DNA of 26,669 bases, taken from IMG/VR virus record IMGVR_UViG_3300008120_005951, positions 1 through 26,669 of that record; one strand, 5' to 3'. The notes beneath the pieces were generated by a model. It did no database searches, was not told the origin of the DNA, and saw nothing but the letters and a program-made list of their open reading frames with translations. Below are positions 1 to 8,067 of this stretch, in pieces (within the stretch, counting starts at the first letter, position 1; each line of letters starts with the position of its first letter). Position numbers and translations under genes: made by a program. Source of the DNA: a virus.

Positions 1-17
1 TAAATTAAGAATAACCC

Positions 18-25
18 TATTTATA
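18..25 (+). promoter_or_regulatory. TATTTATA motif, candidate late promoter
   Basis: Exact TATTTATA ending 4 bases before the ATG of the 125-aa gene. The context (TATTTATAGAGTATG) is almost identical to the one before the gene at 5529. It belongs to a set of ten intergenic copies in this window. Confidence 0.5.
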
Positions 26-29
26 GAGT

Positions 30-407
30 ATGAGAGAAAGGAAAAATTTAATATCCCTTGACACCGATTCAGCATTGGCACTGATGCAAGAAATCTACAA
101 TGATATTGTGGAACAGAAGAATACTGCATCTATGATTACCAAAAAAATGTTAACCTTCATGAAGGATGCTGAAGATATGAGTGTAATCGGACCTGTAATT
201 AAGGAACAACAGAAGATATTAAATGACTGTACCGAAAAGAAAATCTCATTGGTTAAACTTCAGAGTGCGTTACTAAAGCAAACCCAAGGTTCGGGTCCGA
301 GTGCCGGTGGAGGTAAACTCCAATTAACCGACGAGGATAGAGTTATTTTAGAAAAGTTAATGAACGACTCTGACGATGAACCGAAAACGGGAACTTATAG
401 AACGTAA
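30..407 (+). CDS. Small uncharacterised protein, first gene of a tail/baseplate-like operon
   Basis: A 125-aa protein I do not recognise. It is mostly charged and probably helical over residues 1-85, followed by a Gly/Ser-rich hinge (GSGPSAGGG, about 87-95) and a short acidic C-terminal helix. There is no signal peptide or membrane segment. Its stop overlaps the next start as TAATG at 405-409, so the two genes are probably translationally coupled. It lies two genes upstream of a gp5-like baseplate protein, so a chaperone or small structural role in tail assembly is possible, but this is inference from position only. Confidence 0.7.
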   Translation: MRERKNLISLDTDSALALMQEIYNDIVEQKNTASMITKKMLTFMKDAEDMSVIGPVIKEQQKILNDCTEKKISLVKLQSALLKQTQGSGPSAGGGKLQLTDEDRVILEKLMNDSDDEPKTGTYRT

Positions 408-2356
408 TGAGCAAACTAAAAAATACCAAAAAGAAACTTCAATCCAAGATTGAAGCAATTAAGAAAATCAACGACGACCCGAAGAAAGCGGTAGATAACG
501 TCGCGGATAAGTATTTAAAAAACATACCATCATCAAATGATTTTGTTGGTAAAAAATTAGATGCTTTAAAAGAAAAAAGAGCACAAAAAAAAGAAAACAA
601 AAAAGACATCTTTGGTGAAATAATTGAAGTTGTTGAACAGTTTTTAGGTACAGACAAAAAATCTTCAGGTTCCGAAACCGATACCGTACAAAGCGGTACT
701 ACAGTAAATCCACAGAAAAATAAAACCAAAAAAAGGTTAAAACAACATTCTTTAACTGCCGCAGAAAAAACATTAGATTCCGCTAAAGAAATTGTTATTA
801 AAAGATTATCCGAAGCACTATTCATGGGTGATGGTATTTGTGGTACCAACGGAACAATAACAGGAGATACGATAAATCTAAAACCTGAAGAATTTGATTT
901 ATTAGATATTCTCACAATCGACCCCGAAAGTTCATGTGGTCAAATTATATACGAACCAAAAAGTCCCGATAGAAATAAAGAAAAAGTAAACAGGGAACTA
1001 TATACTGCATTTAGTGGAGGTTCCTATAGTTTTGTATCAAATAATAATAAAACATTATTTAATGCAAAATGGGACACCTCAAATCAACATTTTATATTGA
1101 CGGGTCTTACCCAAGGAAACCCTGTGGGAATTAATGTACAGGACTTTATTTCCGATTATTATTCTTCTATGGAATTTCCTGAAATAACGGACATCGCCAA
1201 AACGGCAATGTTACTTACGATTCAGGGTGGAAGTAATTGTGGAAAATCAAGAAAATTTGATTTAGCATTAAATAATGTTGACCGACTTCTAAAGAAGTTA
1301 TTGGCGGTATGTGGTTCAGATAATAAAAAAGATGAATTAAAGAATCAAAATGCCGTCAATATGTTCGACCAAAATGAAGAAGATATTGAATTTTATTTTG
1401 ATTTTGATGACGTTGAGGGTATTGATTTAGATGATGAGGATTTGAGATATAGAAGGGTGTTACGTTTTAAAGACTGTTATAATTTTGAAATCGAGGCGGA
1501 CGATAATCATATAGAGGATTTTGTTTATTTGATTAAGAATAAAGACCCGAAAAAAGCAATAGACGAGACACTAAATAAAGTGGCCACAGATGCTAGTGAA
1601 CAATCAGACGGTTCATTATCAATTTCTGACTTATTAAATAACCTTTTGAATAATTTTATTTTAAGTTTACCAAAGGCATTAATAATGACAGTTTTATCCG
1701 CTAAGTTATTTTTACCACTAATCATATTATACAAATACTTTAAAACCCTTATACTATCATCCGTTATTAACATTAAAGAATTAGTAAGAAAATTCAATAA
1801 AGCAATATTCAATATTGTCAAAGATTTATTTTGGTTATTTATTCAAGAATTTTGGAAACTTGTTAAAATTGATTTGATTGCATTTGTAACAAAATTGGTT
1901 TCTAAAATTTTAAAAGAAAAATATAAAAGATACCTTTTAATTGTCACGTCATTAATTGCGTTATTGAAAAAAATACAAGAAACTGAAGTAGGTAGTTGTT
2001 TTGAAATATTTCAAGCAATTTTATCCACCATTGAAGCTGCAATTAATATGAAGGGTCCGATAACGATTCCATCAATACTACTGTTCACGGCAGACTTGAG
2101 TTCGGGTTATAGTAAAGAAAGAGCGTTTTTGAACATTAGTGAAAGAATGTCAAATGCGGGAATACCGACAGGTCCAATATTTGGTGAGGACAATGACTTA
2201 CTATCGGCTGTCAAATCAATTATAGATGGACATACAGAGGAAGAAGATACCAATTCTTTTGTACAGATAGTATTAAAAGGAGGGGCGTTACCCGGACCGA
2301 CAGGTGGTGCGGTTATACCACCAGGTATAATTTCAGGAGTTGGTAAAAAGATTTAA
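407..2356 (+). CDS. Putative virion/baseplate protein with a large hydrophobic segment
   Basis: A 649-aa protein of unknown family. The first 120 residues are very lysine-rich. Residues 125-400 are mixed, probably beta-rich, with acidic stretches (DFDDVEGIDLDDED near 330-345). Residues 406-547 form a long, strongly hydrophobic, probably helical block, most hydrophobic around 420-445, interspersed with Lys. The C-terminus is Gly/Pro-rich (GGALPGPTGGAVIPPG). There is no N-terminal signal peptide, so ordinary secretion is unlikely. Position immediately upstream of a gp5-like hub protein suggests a baseplate or tail protein, and the hydrophobic block could contact or cross a membrane during infection. 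That role is inference. Confidence 0.65.
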   Translation: MSKLKNTKKKLQSKIEAIKKINDDPKKAVDNVADKYLKNIPSSNDFVGKKLDALKEKRAQKKENKKDIFGEIIEVVEQFLGTDKKSSGSETDTVQSGTTVNPQKNKTKKRLKQHSLTAAEKTLDSAKEIVIKRLSEALFMGDGICGTNGTITGDTINLKPEEFDLLDILTIDPESSCGQIIYEPKSPDRNKEKVNRELYTAFSGGSYSFVSNNNKTLFNAKWDTSNQHFILTGLTQGNPVGINVQDFISDYYSSMEFPEITDIAKTAMLLTIQGGSNCGKSRKFDLALNNVDRLLKKLLAVCGSDNKKDELKNQNAVNMFDQNEEDIEFYFDFDDVEGIDLDDEDLRYRRVLRFKDCYNFEIEADDNHIEDFVYLIKNKDPKKAIDETLNKVATDASEQSDGSLSISDLLNNLLNNFILSLPKALIMTVLSAKLFLPLIILYKYFKTLILSSVINIKELVRKFNKAIFNIVKDLFWLFIQEFWKLVKIDLIAFVTKLVSKILKEKYKRYLLIVTSLIALLKKIQETEVGSCFEIFQAILSTIEAAINMKGPITIPSILLFTADLSSGYSKERAFLNISERMSNAGIPTGPIFGEDNDLLSAVKSIIDGHTEEEDTNSFVQIVLKGGALPGPTGGAVIPPGIISGVGKKI

Positions 2357-2357
2357 T

Positions 2358-2558
2358 ATGGAAAAAGATAAATTTTTAAATATCATTAATAATGTCGATA
2401 GTAAATCAAATAAAGATTTGATTGATGTCGAATCTTTTTTGTTTGAAGAATATGAAAAAGCGAAGGTAATGGCAATCAACCTAACAAAACATATGGAGGC
2501 AATTGAAGAAATACATGCTAAAATTGTTGAAGAAATAGAAAAGAGAAAAACATCATGA
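2358..2558 (+). CDS. Small helical protein, baseplate operon
   Basis: A 66-aa acidic/basic helical protein of unknown function. I start it at the ATG at 2358, one base after the stop of the preceding gene; a TTG at 2340 would extend it by six residues into that gene and is less likely. It ends ATGA-overlapped with the next gene (2555-2558), so it is probably coupled to the gp5-like gene. The charge pattern in its second half (EAIEEIHAKIVEEIEKRK) is typical of a short coiled coil. It could be a small baseplate subunit or assembly chaperone; nothing in the sequence decides this. Confidence 0.6.
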   Translation: MEKDKFLNIINNVDSKSNKDLIDVESFLFEEYEKAKVMAINLTKHMEAIEEIHAKIVEEIEKRKTS

Positions 2559-4114
2559 AGATAATAGATTTAGGTATTTGTATTGATAACAATGACCCAA
2601 AAGGGATTGGTAGAATTCGTTGCGTTGATTATGACGATTATGTATCAGGTAAAGAAAATTACCGAAAATATACTCCGTGGAGTGACGACGATGCGTTTAT
2701 CGCAATACCATTTTTACCAAACAATATCAATTTTATTCCTGAAGTAAATCAAACTGTTAAAGTAATTAGATACAATACGGAGAAAACAACCGTTAACCAA
2801 GAATACATAGCAGGACCATTTACAACCAGATTTGATTTTAATGGACAAACATTCTCTCAACAAGTTTCTCCAACAACTTTTGGTTCGGGGGTTAAAGATA
2901 AGGTCGATATTTTTACCAATGGTCAATTACCGGCGGATTGTAAGGACACACTACCTAAAAACACGGATTATTCAGTATCAGGTAAATTTGGTTCTGATGT
3001 TGTATTAACCGAAAATGGTCTCGTTTTAAGAGGTGGTAAATTACTATCAAAAGAAAGTGCTAATGATAAAGAAAGACAGAGATTAAGTAATTACCCTATT
3101 GCATCTAAAAAAGTTGCTAAACTTCACCTTAAAAAATTTCCAGAAAAACGACTATTAAAATCCGAAACAGTAAAAAAAATAACATATGAAAATGCTAATT
3201 TAAAATATGTTATTGAGTATACCGTTAATAGTTTAACCGCACCAACAACAGTAAATTTCTATGTTTATAAGATTAATACAGGTGTGTATGGTGACTTATT
3301 CAAAAGTAATACATTTACTGAATTTACTGAATTGCCACAGAATTTATGTATTTTACTTAATAATGATGGGTCAACAACTACCCCGACATTAAGTATAAAC
3401 ATGACTTCTAAATTTGATTATAATTTATCTTCTATTGATGGTAAAATTAGACAAATTTGTTCTGAAATTAGAACAAATTTATTACAAATAAAAGAAGATG
3501 GGTTTGTGGGATTATTTAGTGCTGACGTTAATAAAAAATTTGATTCACCTGAAGAATTAACCGGTATTTACCCATTTTTCTTTAGACCTACCCCACAACT
3601 TAGAACCCTATCAACCCCAAATACCACTGAATTAGAAAGAAAAAATTCTATACTTACCGGTGTTAAATTGGCTAAGGGGGTTCAACAAAGTAGTTTGGTT
3701 TGGTCTTCAAGTCGTTTCTCAGCACCCCCAATTCCTAAGGAAGAGGTTGTTGAAACACTAATTAAGGATACGAGTTCAAGAGAACAGACATTCTCAAGTT
3801 TAACTTCAGATAAAATATATCTTCTATCAACAGATACTAATTTCACAAACAAAACAATACAGTTTGATAAATTAGATACATATGAATACACTCAAAATGA
3901 TTATTTGAATGACATTGACCCAAATACTTATGCAATTGTAAGAGGTGAGGTCTTATTGGAGTTTTTAAGGTCAATGTACAATGTTCTTTTAACTCATACA
4001 CACAACATTAATAAACCATATGCTAGAGGAACATATGATGCTCATGATACCATGGTTGAATTGTATAATAAGTTAGAGGCGGAACTTTTAAATAAATCGG
4101 TTAGAACCAACTAA
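2555..4114 (+). CDS. gp5-like baseplate hub/spike protein with N-terminal OB-fold
   Basis: A 519-aa protein. Residues 1-95 have the pattern of the T4 gp5/VgrG N-terminal OB-fold: a DPKGIGRIRC strand (the counterpart of DPxxxGRVRV), a YTPWSDDD segment, a PEVNQTVKV strand and a YIAGP strand. A second conserved-looking element lies near 145-165 (GSDVVLTENGLVLRGGK), as often follows the OB-fold in such proteins. The C-terminus carries THTHNINKP (480-488), a motif of contractile-tail hub proteins. There is no lysozyme domain and no obvious beta-helix repeat, so the spike tip and enzyme are probably encoded elsewhere. By family it would act in the baseplate centre, at the tip of the tail tube. Confidence 0.7.
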   Translation: MKIIDLGICIDNNDPKGIGRIRCVDYDDYVSGKENYRKYTPWSDDDAFIAIPFLPNNINFIPEVNQTVKVIRYNTEKTTVNQEYIAGPFTTRFDFNGQTFSQQVSPTTFGSGVKDKVDIFTNGQLPADCKDTLPKNTDYSVSGKFGSDVVLTENGLVLRGGKLLSKESANDKERQRLSNYPIASKKVAKLHLKKFPEKRLLKSETVKKITYENANLKYVIEYTVNSLTAPTTVNFYVYKINTGVYGDLFKSNTFTEFTELPQNLCILLNNDGSTTTPTLSINMTSKFDYNLSSIDGKIRQICSEIRTNLLQIKEDGFVGLFSADVNKKFDSPEELTGIYPFFFRPTPQLRTLSTPNTTELERKNSILTGVKLAKGVQQSSLVWSSSRFSAPPIPKEEVVETLIKDTSSREQTFSSLTSDKIYLLSTDTNFTNKTIQFDKLDTYEYTQNDYLNDIDPNTYAIVRGEVLLEFLRSMYNVLLTHTHNINKPYARGTYDAHDTMVELYNKLEAELLNKSVRTN

Positions 4115-4119
4115 TTTGA

Positions 4120-4127
4120 TATTTATA
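4120..4127 (+). promoter_or_regulatory. TATTTATA motif, candidate late promoter
   Basis: Exact TATTTATA, ending 10 bases before the ATG at 4138, in the short gap between the gp5-like gene and the next gene. Confidence 0.45.
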
Positions 4128-4137
4128 AAATAAAAAG

Positions 4138-5514
4138 ATGTCATATTTCCGTTCATATTTCGAGAAAAACAACACAATTATAAAAAACAAGGCGGTTAAC
4201 ACGGCTAAAAACCCAACCACTGAGATTTTTTATGGTTCAGGTTTTTCTAAATTCCTTTTTAAGGTTGATTTTACAGACCTTATATTAAAAATCCAAAATG
4301 GTGATTTGGTAATCGGTCCAAACACTAAACATTACCTTAAAATGACTAATACCATTTCAGGTGATTCACAATTAGTGGGGGAAAAAAGAAATACGGGTAG
4401 ACAAAGAACCACATCTTTCGATTTAATACTGTTTCAAATTCCCGAAAATTGGGATGAGGGTGTTGGTTTTGATTATGAAGATGGTGGATATGACTATACT
4501 ACAGGTAATGAGACATTTGATGAAAGACCATCAAACTGGTTTTATAGAACCACATTAAATCAATGGACAACCGCGGGTGTTTATCAGAGCGGCCCAACAA
4601 TTGTTGGTACCATACATTTTGATAATGGGGATGAAAACATTAATCTTGAGATTACTAACTATGTAAATGGTATTGTTCTTTCAGGTAATACTAATCACGG
4701 TTTAGGTTTAGCTTTCGCCACCCTATATGAAAACATTGACGATGAATTTGACCAATCGGTGGCATTCTTTACAAAATATACACAGACTTTTTACGAACCG
4801 TTTGTTGAAACCGCATTTGATGATACTATAGAAGACCATCGTCAGAGTTTTATTGGTGAGAGATTAAATAACTTATATCTATATGTAACAAAGGGTACCA
4901 ATTTCTATGATTTAGATGCCCTACCAACTGTTGATATTTTAAACAGTTCGGGAACGGTAATTTCGGGTTTATCTAACTTAACAACCACAAAAATTAGAAA
5001 AGGTATTTATAAAGTTACTTTTGGTATTTCAGGACAACTTTGTGACGGTAAAAGATTTTTCTTTGATAAATGGAAAGGTCTTGAAATTGATGGTGTTAAC
5101 ATTTCTGATGTTACACAAAAATTTGTACCAAAACCCTTTACTGATTATTATTCATTCGGGACAAACCCAACCGAAGCACAAAAATACGTTGTACAGTTTT
5201 CAGGTATTAAACAAAACGAAAGAATCATACGTGGAGAATTAAAAAAGATAAACTTATGGTTCAAATCAATCGATGTACCTAAATCACAACTATTTGAGGA
5301 CGTTTATTATAGAATTTTTGTAAAGGAAGGTAAAACGAATGTTATTGTTTATGACTGGTCGCAAGTCGATATGACCGCAACGGAGAACTCATTTTATTTA
5401 GATACATCATATATGATTCCAAGAGAATATTTTATGGAGTTTAAAGCAAAAACTCATACTGAAGAGATATTCTATGATGATTATGTAAAATTCGAAATAT
5501 TGTCAGAAAAATAA
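4138..5514 (+). CDS. Putative virion structural protein
   Basis: A 458-aa protein rich in aromatic residues, Asp, Asn and Thr, with a strand-rich appearance typical of phage structural proteins. It has no signal peptide, membrane segment or enzymatic motif that I can see. Visible landmarks are a DFTDLILKIQNGDL stretch near residues 44-57, and the segment TQTFYEPFVET followed by an Asp-rich run near 213-240. The C-terminus ends in FEILSEK. It sits in the gap-free plus-strand operon after the gp5-like hub protein, with its own upstream TATTTATA. Baseplate, neck or fibre-connector roles are all possible; I cannot choose between them. Confidence 0.6.
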   Translation: MSYFRSYFEKNNTIIKNKAVNTAKNPTTEIFYGSGFSKFLFKVDFTDLILKIQNGDLVIGPNTKHYLKMTNTISGDSQLVGEKRNTGRQRTTSFDLILFQIPENWDEGVGFDYEDGGYDYTTGNETFDERPSNWFYRTTLNQWTTAGVYQSGPTIVGTIHFDNGDENINLEITNYVNGIVLSGNTNHGLGLAFATLYENIDDEFDQSVAFFTKYTQTFYEPFVETAFDDTIEDHRQSFIGERLNNLYLYVTKGTNFYDLDALPTVDILNSSGTVISGLSNLTTTKIRKGIYKVTFGISGQLCDGKRFFFDKWKGLEIDGVNISDVTQKFVPKPFTDYYSFGTNPTEAQKYVVQFSGIKQNERIIRGELKKINLWFKSIDVPKSQLFEDVYYRIFVKEGKTNVIVYDWSQVDMTATENSFYLDTSYMIPREYFMEFKAKTHTEEIFYDDYVKFEILSEK

Positions 5515-5516
5515 AA

Positions 5517-5524
5517 TATTTATA
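5517..5524 (+). promoter_or_regulatory. TATTTATA motif, candidate late promoter
   Basis: Exact TATTTATA 4 bases before the ATG at 5529; TATTTATAGATTATG differs by one base from the sequence before the gene at 30. Confidence 0.5.
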
Positions 5525-5528
5525 GATT

Positions 5529-5984
5529 ATGAAAAACATAGAAAATCTTATCAGAAAACACCTTAAAACTATATCAGAGGGCGGAATGCCTGAACAAGAA
5601 AACTATATGTTTTTTGGTAACATAGAACAAATGAAGAGACAATGTGAATTGTTGATGGGCGAAGATAAAAATCAAATTGATTCAATCCTTAAACAACACG
5701 ATTGGGCTCAAGACCATATTGCAGAAGCAAAAAGTTTATTAGACCAAGTATTTGATTTTTTAATGAATCAAACCAAAGGTGGTGACACTGAAATGGATGA
5801 GAGTTTATTAAGTGAAGAATATCAAATAGACGAAAGTAAAAACTGCCCCACAAGTCCTTCTAAATGGGCCGCATCTAAAGCGGCAGCAAAAGCAAAATTT
5901 GACGTTTACCCAAGTGCGTATGCAAATGGTTGGGCGGCAAAAAACTATAAAGCAAAGGGCGGTCGTTGGAAAAAGTGTAAATAA
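5529..5984 (+). CDS. Protein with C-terminal Trp/Ala/Lys-rich viral module
   Basis: A 151-aa protein. The N-terminal 100 residues are acidic and helical. The last 45 residues form a compact basic module with CPTSPSKWAASKAAAKAKF and then YPSAYANGWAAKNY, ending GGRWKKCK. Modules of this kind (a K-W-A-A pattern, then Y-P-S-A-Y-A-N) recur in marine phages and large viruses, as I recall, with no assigned function. Two Cys residues bracket the module. The neighbour at 5986 carries two other small Cys-containing modules, so the pair may act together, for example as virion-associated nucleic-acid-binding proteins, but that is a guess from their basic charge. Confidence 0.65.
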   Translation: MKNIENLIRKHLKTISEGGMPEQENYMFFGNIEQMKRQCELLMGEDKNQIDSILKQHDWAQDHIAEAKSLLDQVFDFLMNQTKGGDTEMDESLLSEEYQIDESKNCPTSPSKWAASKAAAKAKFDVYPSAYANGWAAKNYKAKGGRWKKCK

Positions 5985-5985
5985 T

Positions 5986-6951
5986 ATGAAGATTATAGTC
6001 AACGAAGAAGATAAAAAGTATATCCAAGAGTGTCTTGAAAGTGGTGAAGTCTTAAAGGAAGACCTTAGACGTTGGTTTAAGGAGAAATGGGTTGATGTGA
6101 GCCGTAAGGTAGATGGTAAACACCCCCCATGTGGAAGAAAGGATGCAGATGGTAAATCGTATCCAAAATGTCGACCCTCTAAGAAAGTATCAAAAGAAAC
6201 CCCAAAGGTTGCTTCTTCGTATGATAAAAAAGAAAAAAAGTCAATGACTCAACAAAAAAGACGAGCAGAAAAGAAAGACCCTAAAGTCGGTAAAGGAAAT
6301 ACCCCAACATATACTCGTTTTGATGAAAATAAGACCATTACGTTGGATTTCTCTGAAGTTATGGAGTCTTACTCCGCTCCGAGATTAAAGTCCTTAAATG
6401 AGTCTAAAATCGTTTTAAGTGAAGGTTTAACATATCATGTTACTAATGAGAAACCCTTAATAGAAAATGTATATCGTATCTACTCTCAAAAATTCTTTGA
6501 TTTGTTTAACGAATCGAGAGAATTGTTAAACAAAGGAGTGCTTGAGGTATTCGGTGAGGATTATGAATTACTGATGACTGATATAGGTCAAACAGGTATC
6601 TATGAGGGTGAAGAGGTTTATTTAGATATTCCCTTTGTTTTAGATGAAGAAGAACATCTTGTTGAAGCTAAACACAGAGGTAGAAATGTTAAATTAAATC
6701 GTCCGTTTAGAACACCAGGTGGTCCCAAGAAATTTGCTGTTTATGTAAAAAATAATAGTGGTAACATAGTTAAAGTAACTTTTGGTGACCCGAATTTAAG
6801 AGTAAGAAACAACAATAGAGCAGCCGCCAAATCATTTAGAGCTCGTCACAAATGTGACCAAAAGAAAGATAGAACTAAAGCGGGATATTGGAGTTGTAAT
6901 GTTTCAAGATATCGCAAAGCTTTAGGTATCAAATCATCAAACCCATGGTAA
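5986..6951 (+). CDS. Protein with two small Cys-containing modules (CGRKD/YPKCRP and FRARHKC/YWSC)
   Basis: A 321-aa protein. I chose the ATG at 5986, one base after the previous stop; an upstream ATG at 5899 lies inside that gene. Residues 33-70 hold a basic module (KWVDVSRK, then CGRKDADGKSYPKCRPSKK), followed by a Lys-rich stretch with KSMTQQKRRAEKK. The middle (about 115-225) is acidic and carries no motif I know. Residues 240-310 form a second module (KKFAVYVKNNSGNIVKVTFG, then FRARHKC and GYWSC). Both modules are familiar from marine T4-like phages and giant viruses, where their function is unknown as far as I know. The four Cys of the modules could bind metal or form disulfides. Confidence 0.7.
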   Translation: MKIIVNEEDKKYIQECLESGEVLKEDLRRWFKEKWVDVSRKVDGKHPPCGRKDADGKSYPKCRPSKKVSKETPKVASSYDKKEKKSMTQQKRRAEKKDPKVGKGNTPTYTRFDENKTITLDFSEVMESYSAPRLKSLNESKIVLSEGLTYHVTNEKPLIENVYRIYSQKFFDLFNESRELLNKGVLEVFGEDYELLMTDIGQTGIYEGEEVYLDIPFVLDEEEHLVEAKHRGRNVKLNRPFRTPGGPKKFAVYVKNNSGNIVKVTFGDPNLRVRNNNRAAAKSFRARHKCDQKKDRTKAGYWSCNVSRYRKALGIKSSNPW

Positions 6952-7238
6952 TGGATTTTCCATTCAAAGAAGAACAACAAGACGGATTCCACATTAGAAC
7001 ATTTTCATCAGATTTATCTGAAATGGAACTTAAATGGCATTTCGATGAGCAAGATAGAACTGTCATTTGTGAATATGATACTGATTGGATGTTTCAAATG
7101 GATGATGAATTACCTATTATTATAAAAAAAAATACCCCCATTTTTATTCCTGAGGGTACCTATCATCGAATCATTAAAGGGACGGGAGATTTAGTTGTCA
7201 AGGTAAAAAAACACTTGGACACCACACTCGTTAAGTAA
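6951..7238 (+). CDS. Small cupin-like protein
   Basis: A 95-aa protein with a single-domain cupin-like barrel pattern: beta-rich, with IKKNTPIFIPEGTYHRI near residues 59-75 matching the conserved second cupin motif (P-x-G-x-x-H). The first metal-binding motif is poor, so metal-dependent catalysis is doubtful. The start at 6951 overlaps the previous stop as TAATG; an in-frame ATG at 6945 would add two residues. Its last 48 bases overlap, on the opposite strand, the end of the dCMP deaminase gene. The role is unknown; small phage cupins are often called structural or sugar-related without proof. Confidence 0.65.
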   Translation: MDFPFKEEQQDGFHIRTFSSDLSEMELKWHFDEQDRTVICEYDTDWMFQMDDELPIIIKKNTPIFIPEGTYHRIIKGTGDLVVKVKKHLDTTLVK

Positions 7239-7640
7239 TTGCATACTTTTTGATTGGGATTCTTCCCACTTTTCTTTGTTTTTAGTGGTACACACACGTT
7301 TACACCACACAACCTTTACTCCTGAATTAACAATACCTCTGGCACAATCCATACAGGGTAAACCCGAAGTTAGATAAATGGTGGAGTTCTTTAAAGAAAC
7401 ACCAATCCTTGCTGCATTATAAATTGCGTTTCTTTCCGCGTGTTCAAACCAAAAGTATTTTTCAGGTCTTTCCTGACGTTCTTGTATTGAATCGTCCATT
7501 CCCCTCGGGAATGAGTTATAACCTGTAGAAAGGACCTCATTGTCCTGACCAACGATAACCGCACCTATTTGTGTAGATTGGTCTTTAGATTTAAGTTTTA
7601 CTTGTTCTGCGATGTTTAAAAAGTATTCGGTCCAATTCAT
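7191..7640 (-). CDS. dCMP deaminase (deoxycytidylate deaminase)
   Basis: A 149-aa protein of the cytidine/dCMP deaminase family, which converts dCMP to dUMP and so feeds dTTP synthesis. The zinc site is complete: H67-A-E69 (FEHAERNAIY) supplies the His ligand and catalytic Glu, and P95-C96-M-D-C99 supplies the two Cys ligands. An earlier region, STQIGAVIV and GYNSFPRGMDD, is the usual substrate-loop segment of this family. Its start overlaps the stop of the 7637 gene (7637-7640), so both are co-transcribed from the host-type promoter at 7988-8018. A nucleotide-pool gene behind a host-type promoter fits early expression. T4 gpcd is the functional counterpart. Confidence 0.9.
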   Translation of the reverse strand: MNWTEYFLNIAEQVKLKSKDQSTQIGAVIVGQDNEVLSTGYNSFPRGMDDSIQERQERPEKYFWFEHAERNAIYNAARIGVSLKNSTIYLTSGLPCMDCARGIVNSGVKVVWCKRVCTTKNKEKWEESQSKSMQLLNECGVQVFFYLDN

Positions 7641-7981
7641 AATAATTTTTGTTTAGAAATATAATGAATTCTGTCGTTACAGTAAAGACCCATACTTTTT
7701 GCTATATTTTTTTCCACTAACCTACCCATTTCTTGTAAATTTTTTCCATCATTTAATGCAATCCCCACAATAAACGTGTCGTCAGGTTGTTTCTGATATG
7801 TTACGGGTCTTATGTATTTACCCTCATCATCCATTTTGAGATGTTTTATCATCTCTTCTTTGGTTTGTTTACACTCAATATTCCTACTGTCAATCAAACC
7901 CTTTAAGACATCTAATCTTAATTTCTCGTATTCGATATTTTCGATGTCTTCTTCTCTCTGAATTTTTCTAATTTTTGACAT
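7637..7981 (-). CDS. Small protein with possible SAP-like helix-loop-helix
   Basis: A 114-aa protein, mostly unknown. Residues 18-48 (RLDVLKGLIDSRNIECKQTKEEMIKHL) resemble a SAP motif, a short helix-extended-helix fold that binds DNA or RNA in many proteins. The rest has no known motif. I start it at the ATG at 7981 (MSKIRK); the upstream ATG at 7990 lies inside the promoter's TATATTTG box. If transcription starts 4-7 bases after that box, the mRNA would have almost no leader. It is followed by dCMP deaminase with a 4-base overlap. SAP assignment is tentative. Confidence 0.6.
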   Translation of the reverse strand: MSKIRKIQREEDIENIEYEKLRLDVLKGLIDSRNIECKQTKEEMIKHLKMDDEGKYIRPVTYQKQPDDTFIVGIALNDGKNLQEMGRLVEKNIAKSMGLYCNDRIHYISKQKLL

Positions 7982-7987
7982 ACAAAG

Positions 7988-8018
7988 CAAATATAATTAT
8001 ATTTTTAGAATATACAAA
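7988..8018 (-). promoter_or_regulatory. Bacteroidota-type promoter TTTG-N19-TATATTTG
   Basis: On the minus strand TTTG (8018-8015) is followed after exactly 19 bases by TATATTTG (7995-7988), a full match to the known Bacteroidota housekeeping consensus TTTG-N19-TAnnTTTG. The ATG of the SAP-like gene begins at 7981, six bases after the box, so the predicted transcript is leaderless or nearly so. Confidence 0.75.
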
Positions 8019-8046
8019 TAAAAAAGGGGACCTTTTGGGTCCCCTT
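8019..8046 (-). terminator. Rho-independent terminator after major capsid gene
   Basis: AAGGGGACC (8024-8032) pairs with GGTCCCCTT (8038-8046) around a 5-base loop. Read on the minus strand, the stem is followed by a run of T (8025-8020). It lies 22 bases after the stop of the capsid gene and touches the -33 box of the next promoter. Confidence 0.85.
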
Positions 8047-8067
8047 CTCATTATATTAAGATAAAGA

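Noticed and set aside
439-915. 158-aa minus-strand open frame
   Set aside because: It lies wholly inside the 649-aa gene; its Ser/Phe-rich sequence is what the Lys/Glu-rich gene gives when read backwards.
5899-5985. 29-codon N-terminal extension of the 321-aa gene
   Set aside because: It overlaps the preceding gene in another frame, while ATG 5986 follows its stop by one base, as in the rest of the operon.
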